Source of the DNA: Flammeovirgaceae bacterium UBA976
Lineage (GTDB): Bacteria; Bacteroidota; Bacteroidia; Cytophagales; Cyclobacteriaceae
Direction: 5' to 3'
Assembly: GCA_002292365.1 (NCBI GenBank)
Contig: DBBU01000046.1
Coordinates: forward strand, 9,849 to 18,863
DNA: 9,015 nt
Below, one piece after another: positions 6,906 through 9,015 of the stretch. The position numbers and the translations under genes were made by a program. The notes under the pieces were generated by a model. It made no database searches and had not been told where the DNA came from. It saw only the letters and a program-made list of their open reading frames with translations. Position 1 is the first letter of the stretch. Each line of letters begins with the position of its first letter.

Positions 6906-7514
6906 ATGAAATTAGATGATATCAACAATTTTATTGGGGACATAGACCTGGAATTATTTGATCAACTCCTCAAAGGTAGGTTTAACGATCGTCATCTTAT
7001 CCTAGAAATTGGCTGTGGACAAGGAAGAAATATCATCCCTTTTTTAAACTTAAAAAAAACTATTTATGGTATCGATACGGATGAAAAAAACGTAGCCCTA
7101 TGCAAAATTGTCGCAACCTCTTTGGGAGGAAATCCTGCTTTTTTTTCAACCGCTTCGGCCAATATCCTGCCTTTTGAAAATGATTTTTTTGATGCCATCA
7201 TCAATTGTAGGGTCATGCATTTTGCCAAAAATACTCTTGAATTTCAACAGCAATGGGAAGAGCAGTTTCGGGTACTTAAAAAAGGTGGATTCCTCTACCT
7301 CAGTATGGATACTTCCATTCACAATGAAGAAATTGTGCAACAAACTGATGGCGATCGATCTTGGCTCAACGATCAATCGGAGCGGCTATTGTTGACTGAA
7401 AAATTATTTGATTTGGTCGAGTTACATACTGATTTTCAGTTATTGGAACCTCTCAAAACCCTCCGATTTGACCAAGATCATGCACATGCCATCCTTTGTC
7501 TTCAAAAAAAGTGA
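6906..7514 (+). CDS. Class I SAM-dependent methyltransferase
   Basis: Small stand-alone Rossmann-fold methyltransferase (202 residues), predicted cytoplasmic. Seen: motif I LEIGCGQGRN (33-42) for SAM binding; YGIDTDE (54-60), whose acidic residues would bind the SAM ribose hydroxyls; ANILPFENDFFDAII (85-99), the motif II region; and FRVLKKGGFLYLS (121-133), the usual strand 5 signature of the Methyltransf_11/25 group. No substrate-binding extension is recognisable, so the acceptor (small molecule, lipid, tRNA or protein) is unknown. The gene lies 76 bp after the LD-carboxypeptidase on the same strand with no promoter I can recognise between them. Several long T and A runs occur in it, for example T8 at 7139-7146, but the frame is intact. 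A second frame opens near its 3' end (see 7480-7647). Confidence 0.88.
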   Translation: MKLDDINNFIGDIDLELFDQLLKGRFNDRHLILEIGCGQGRNIIPFLNLKKTIYGIDTDEKNVALCKIVATSLGGNPAFFSTASANILPFENDFFDAIINCRVMHFAKNTLEFQQQWEEQFRVLKKGGFLYLSMDTSIHNEEIVQQTDGDRSWLNDQSERLLLTEKLFDLVELHTDFQLLEPLKTLRFDQDHAHAILCLQKK

Positions 7515-7647
7515 TCCAATTAAGGGAAGGGCCTTTTCAATCAATGACGAAATAATTACTGTTTTTAATGACTTAACATCATTTCCCATCAAAATCAATA
7601 CCCCCCACGATATCCAAAGCTTCCTTCACTACCCAGCTAAAATATAA
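7480..7647 (+). pseudogene. Possible remnant or small gene with an INTPHD segment (NTP-transferase-like?)
   Basis: A frame with ATGs at 7480 and 7486 overlaps the methyltransferase 3' end by about 35 bp and stays open to a stop at 7645-7647 (55 residues). Beyond the overlap, its codons resemble those of neighbouring genes, and it contains SFPIKINTPHDIQSF near its end. That resembles the C-terminal NINTPEDL segment of MobA-type nucleotidyltransferases, but this is a recall-based likeness over about ten residues and could be chance. No nucleotide-binding N-terminal part is present, so if the match is real this would be a 3' remnant. The opposite strand also gives coding-like readings broken by one frameshift (about 7580-7665), so direction is uncertain. 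Confidence 0.22.
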
Positions 7648-7687
7648 ATTCGATAATTTTATTTAAAAGGGTAATTTCAACGAGAAA

Positions 7688-7707
7688 GATATGATCATTG
7701 TCATATC
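7688..7707. repeat. Perfect 7-bp inverted repeat with 6-nt spacer
   Basis: GATATGA (7688-7694), TCATTG, TCATATC (7701-7707). The arms are exact complements. As RNA it would form a weak 7-bp stem with a 6-nt loop and no following T-tract, so it is a poor intrinsic terminator. As DNA its arms are centred about 13 bp apart, compatible with a dimeric protein site. It lies about 145 bp before the 34-residue gene. Function unknown. Confidence 0.35.
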
Positions 7708-7825
7708 CGCACATTAAGTATTGTTAACAGACTCAAAAGAGCATAAATGGCTTCTGTTTTAATATTTAAAATAAAAAGGTGTCAAGGAATTTAATCGATG
7801 ATGAGGTCTCAAAAGCAAAAAACAT

Positions 7826-7833
7826 TACCTTTG
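7826..7833 (+). promoter_or_regulatory. Bacteroidota-type -7 promoter element (TACCTTTG)
   Basis: TACCTTTG fits the Bacteroidota sigma-factor -7 consensus TAnnTTTG exactly and ends 17 bp before the ATG of the 34-residue gene, leaving a short A/T-rich leader. A clear TTG at the -33 position is not seen about 19-22 bp upstream, so this is a half-supported promoter. It is the only exact match I noticed immediately upstream of a gene in this window. Confidence 0.45.
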
Positions 7834-7850
7834 ATAAAAATTATAAAACT

Positions 7851-7955
7851 ATGGCAATGTTAGGCGTTATCGGATTTTTATTTGTTTTGGCAATCGTTTG
7901 TCCTTACATTCTTCCCAATGATAAAGTCAGTACTCATAAAAAAGATCACGTATAA
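7851..7955 (+). CDS. Small single-span membrane protein, 34 residues, unknown function
   Basis: Not recognised. A 34-residue ORF with ATGs at 7851 and 7857. Residues 3-21 form one strongly hydrophobic segment (LGVIGFLFVLAIV core, then CPYIL), followed by a short polar tail with three lysines and two histidines. By the positive-inside rule the C-terminus would face the cytoplasm. Support for it being real: an exact TAnnTTTG element 17 bp upstream, a typical membrane-helix composition, and convergence on another small membrane-protein ORF with an 18-bp gap. Against: such short ORFs arise by chance, and T-rich DNA readily encodes hydrophobic residues. It could be a subunit or regulator of a membrane complex, but nothing here shows which. 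Confidence 0.5.
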   Translation: MAMLGVIGFLFVLAIVCPYILPNDKVSTHKKDHV

Positions 7956-7973
7956 TCATTTTCGCGGCTTTTT

Positions 7974-8108
7974 TTACGCTTTCTTTTCTTTATCATTGAC
8001 CTTTTTGGCGTCGATCATCGACATCGCTACCACAAAAGCTAGAGAAATGACTACAATATTTACAAATAAATTAACGCCATCTGTGACCGCGGGATTTGTT
8101 AGCTCCAT
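7974..8108 (-). CDS. Small single-span membrane protein, 44 residues, unknown function
   Basis: Not recognised. A 44-residue ORF starting 28 bp after the stop of the class V aminotransferase gene on the same strand, so it may be the last gene of that transcript. The layout is orderly: a polar N-terminus MELTNPAVTDG, one hydrophobic helix at about 13-31 (NLFVNIVVISLAFVVAMSM), then a charged tail from 32 with DAKK and KEKKA. This polar-helix-lysine tail pattern is more protein-like than random AT-rich reading. The positive tail suggests N-out/C-in topology. TATATTTA lies about 20 bp upstream, one base off the Bacteroidota -7 consensus, so a private promoter is possible. It ends 18 bp from the convergent 34-residue gene, with no obvious hairpin between them. 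Confidence 0.6.
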   Translation of the reverse strand: MELTNPAVTDGVNLFVNIVVISLAFVVAMSMIDAKKVNDKEKKA

Positions 8109-8136
8109 GATTTTTTAATTTTGTTGTAAATATAAA

Positions 8137-9015
8137 TCAAATAATTGCTTCTTTTAAAGCACTTACCAATCTTTGAACATCTTTTTGATCATTATAAACA
8201 TTCGGTGAGATTCGCAGGGCTTGATCACGAACAGAAATCTTCACTCGATGTTTAAAAAGAGCTTGTTCTATTCGTTCCATCGTTGTATTTTCATTAAAAT
8301 AAACGCCAAATAAATGGCTGGCCCTTCCTTCCGATGCCTCAACGGTATAGCCTTCTGAGCGTAAGATATCGATGGCCTCATGACACAGGACCTCACAATA
8401 CTGTTGGATCCCCACAGGCGTCCATTTTAATAATTGTTTAATGGCTGCGATAAGCATGGGCACCAAGATAAAATTGCTATGTTCCCCCACTTCATATCTT
8501 TGTGCTCCTGGCAAAAAATTATCCTGATAATGTGTAAGTCCAGAAAATTGATCCGCCCCTTGCCTATTTATCCAGTTATTTTCGATGGGCCTGCCTTGAT
8601 CAAACATTTCCCCATAATAAGCCATCCCTATTGAATAAGGACCCATCAGCCACTTGTAGCCGGCCACCACCAATGCATCCGGCTGCACTTCTTGCAAGTC
8701 AAAAGGCAATGCGCCAATCGACTGGGTACCGTCTATGATCAATGCCGCTCCCACCGCTCTAGTTTTATGACGAATCGCCGTCAGATCATACTTGATGCCA
8801 TTGACCCAATGAACTTGCCCTATGGAGACCGCTGCCGTTTGATCATCAATGGCTGCAAGAATGTGTTCATTCCAAGCCGTGCACTGGTTCTTTACCTCCG
8901 TGGGCGCTGCCACAAACTTAAGCTGATAGTGGGGATTGGCAGACCATGGGTACACATTACTCGGGAATTGACCTGCTGCCAGAACGATATTCCCTTTTTT
9001 CTTTTCCAAGTTTTG
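8137..9015 (-). CDS. Class V aminotransferase-fold PLP enzyme (5' end outside window)
   Basis: Fold-type I PLP enzyme of the aminotransferase class V / cysteine desulfurase superfamily. The frame is open to the right edge, so the N-terminus is missing; 292 residues are visible out of roughly 370-400 usual for the family. A TTG at 9007-9009 is only an internal codon. Numbering from the edge: SIGQVHWVNG (64-73), the region holding a PLP-contacting residue; IDGTQSIGA (94-102) with D95 pairing with the pyridine nitrogen; AGYKWLMGPY (118-127) with Schiff-base K121; RYEVGEHSNF (173-182), the class V substrate loop; and LRISPNVYN (267-275) with the carboxylate-binding Arg. No desulfurase active-site cysteine loop is evident, so an aminotransferase, isopenicillin-N-epimerase-like or kynureninase-like activity is more likely; the substrate is unknown. 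A 44-residue membrane-protein ORF follows by 28 bp. Confidence 0.92.
   Translation of the reverse strand, partial: QNLEKKKGNIVLAAGQFPSNVYPWSANPHYQLKFVAAPTEVKNQCTAWNEHILAAIDDQTAAVSIGQVHWVNGIKYDLTAIRHKTRAVGAALIIDGTQSIGALPFDLQEVQPDALVVAGYKWLMGPYSIGMAYYGEMFDQGRPIENNWINRQGADQFSGLTHYQDNFLPGAQRYEVGEHSNFILVPMLIAAIKQLLKWTPVGIQQYCEVLCHEAIDILRSEGYTVEASEGRASHLFGVYFNENTTMERIEQALFKHRVKISVRDQALRISPNVYNDQKDVQRLVSALKEAII

Larger units (their letters stand above)
7515..7850. other. 336-bp stretch without a confident gene
   Basis: Between the methyltransferase stop and the first small membrane-protein gene. It holds the possible remnant to 7647, then about 200 bp of strongly AT-rich DNA with only trivial ORFs (8 and 15 codons). 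Also present are the 7-bp inverted repeat at 7688-7707, an AT-only palindrome TTTTAA-TAT-TTAAAA at 7757-7771 (weak, expected in such DNA) and a promoter-like -7 element at 7826. I see no tRNA, no riboswitch I can name and no GC-rich terminator hairpin with a T-tract. Confidence 0.6.

Noticed and set aside
7757..7771. TTTTAA-TAT-TTAAAA palindrome
   Set aside because: Made only of A and T within AT-rich spacer; likely by chance.
7953..7980. Shared bidirectional terminator between the two small genes
   Set aside because: There is a T7 run at 7969-7975 after CGCGGC, but no complementary upstream arm, so no convincing hairpin.
7882..8118. 78-residue plus-strand ORF across the two small genes
   Set aside because: It is out of frame with the 34-residue ORF and antisense to the better-structured 44-residue ORF, and has no start context of its own.

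Overview
The window looks like an ordinary chromosomal stretch of a Bacteroidota (Bacteroidetes) bacterium. Supporting signs are moderate-to-low G+C and starts that lack a Shine-Dalgarno GGAGG. One match to the Bacteroidota -7 promoter element (TAnnTTTG) and the residue patterns of several proteins also fit. I would not place it below phylum, and no prophage, insertion sequence, CRISPR array, tRNA or rRNA is visible.

Left part, plus strand: the 3' part of polA (DNA polymerase I) runs in from the left edge. It is followed after 15 bp by a PLP enzyme of the serine racemase / threonine dehydratase group. After a 139-bp AT-rich spacer comes a lipid kinase of the diacylglycerol kinase/YegS family.

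Middle: the lipid kinase gene converges on, and overlaps by 20 bp, a minus-strand pair made of a hotdog thioesterase and an Lgt-family membrane protein. The pair is separated by 2 bp and is probably co-transcribed. The Lgt-family protein is the cysteine-rich variant, with Tyr where E. coli Lgt has His103. A 51-bp divergent spacer carrying a perfect 6-bp inverted repeat separates this pair from a plus-strand metallo-beta-lactamase-fold hydrolase. Next on the plus strand are a Tat-signal LD-carboxypeptidase (family S66) and a small class I SAM methyltransferase.

Right part: 336 bp follow the methyltransferase without a confident gene. This stretch holds a possible gene remnant, a 7-bp inverted repeat and a promoter-like element. 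Two very short convergent genes follow, each encoding one predicted membrane helix with a lysine-rich tail (34 and 44 residues). The second lies just downstream of a minus-strand class V aminotransferase that runs off the right edge.

The genes do not form one pathway. The loose themes are lipid and envelope work (lipid kinase, Lgt-like protein, acyl thioesterase, peptidoglycan LD-carboxypeptidase) and PLP-dependent amino acid chemistry at both ends. I found no clear new multi-gene system. The most worthwhile leads are the Lgt variant, the two unannotated small membrane proteins, the exported LD-carboxypeptidase and the divergent-promoter palindrome.
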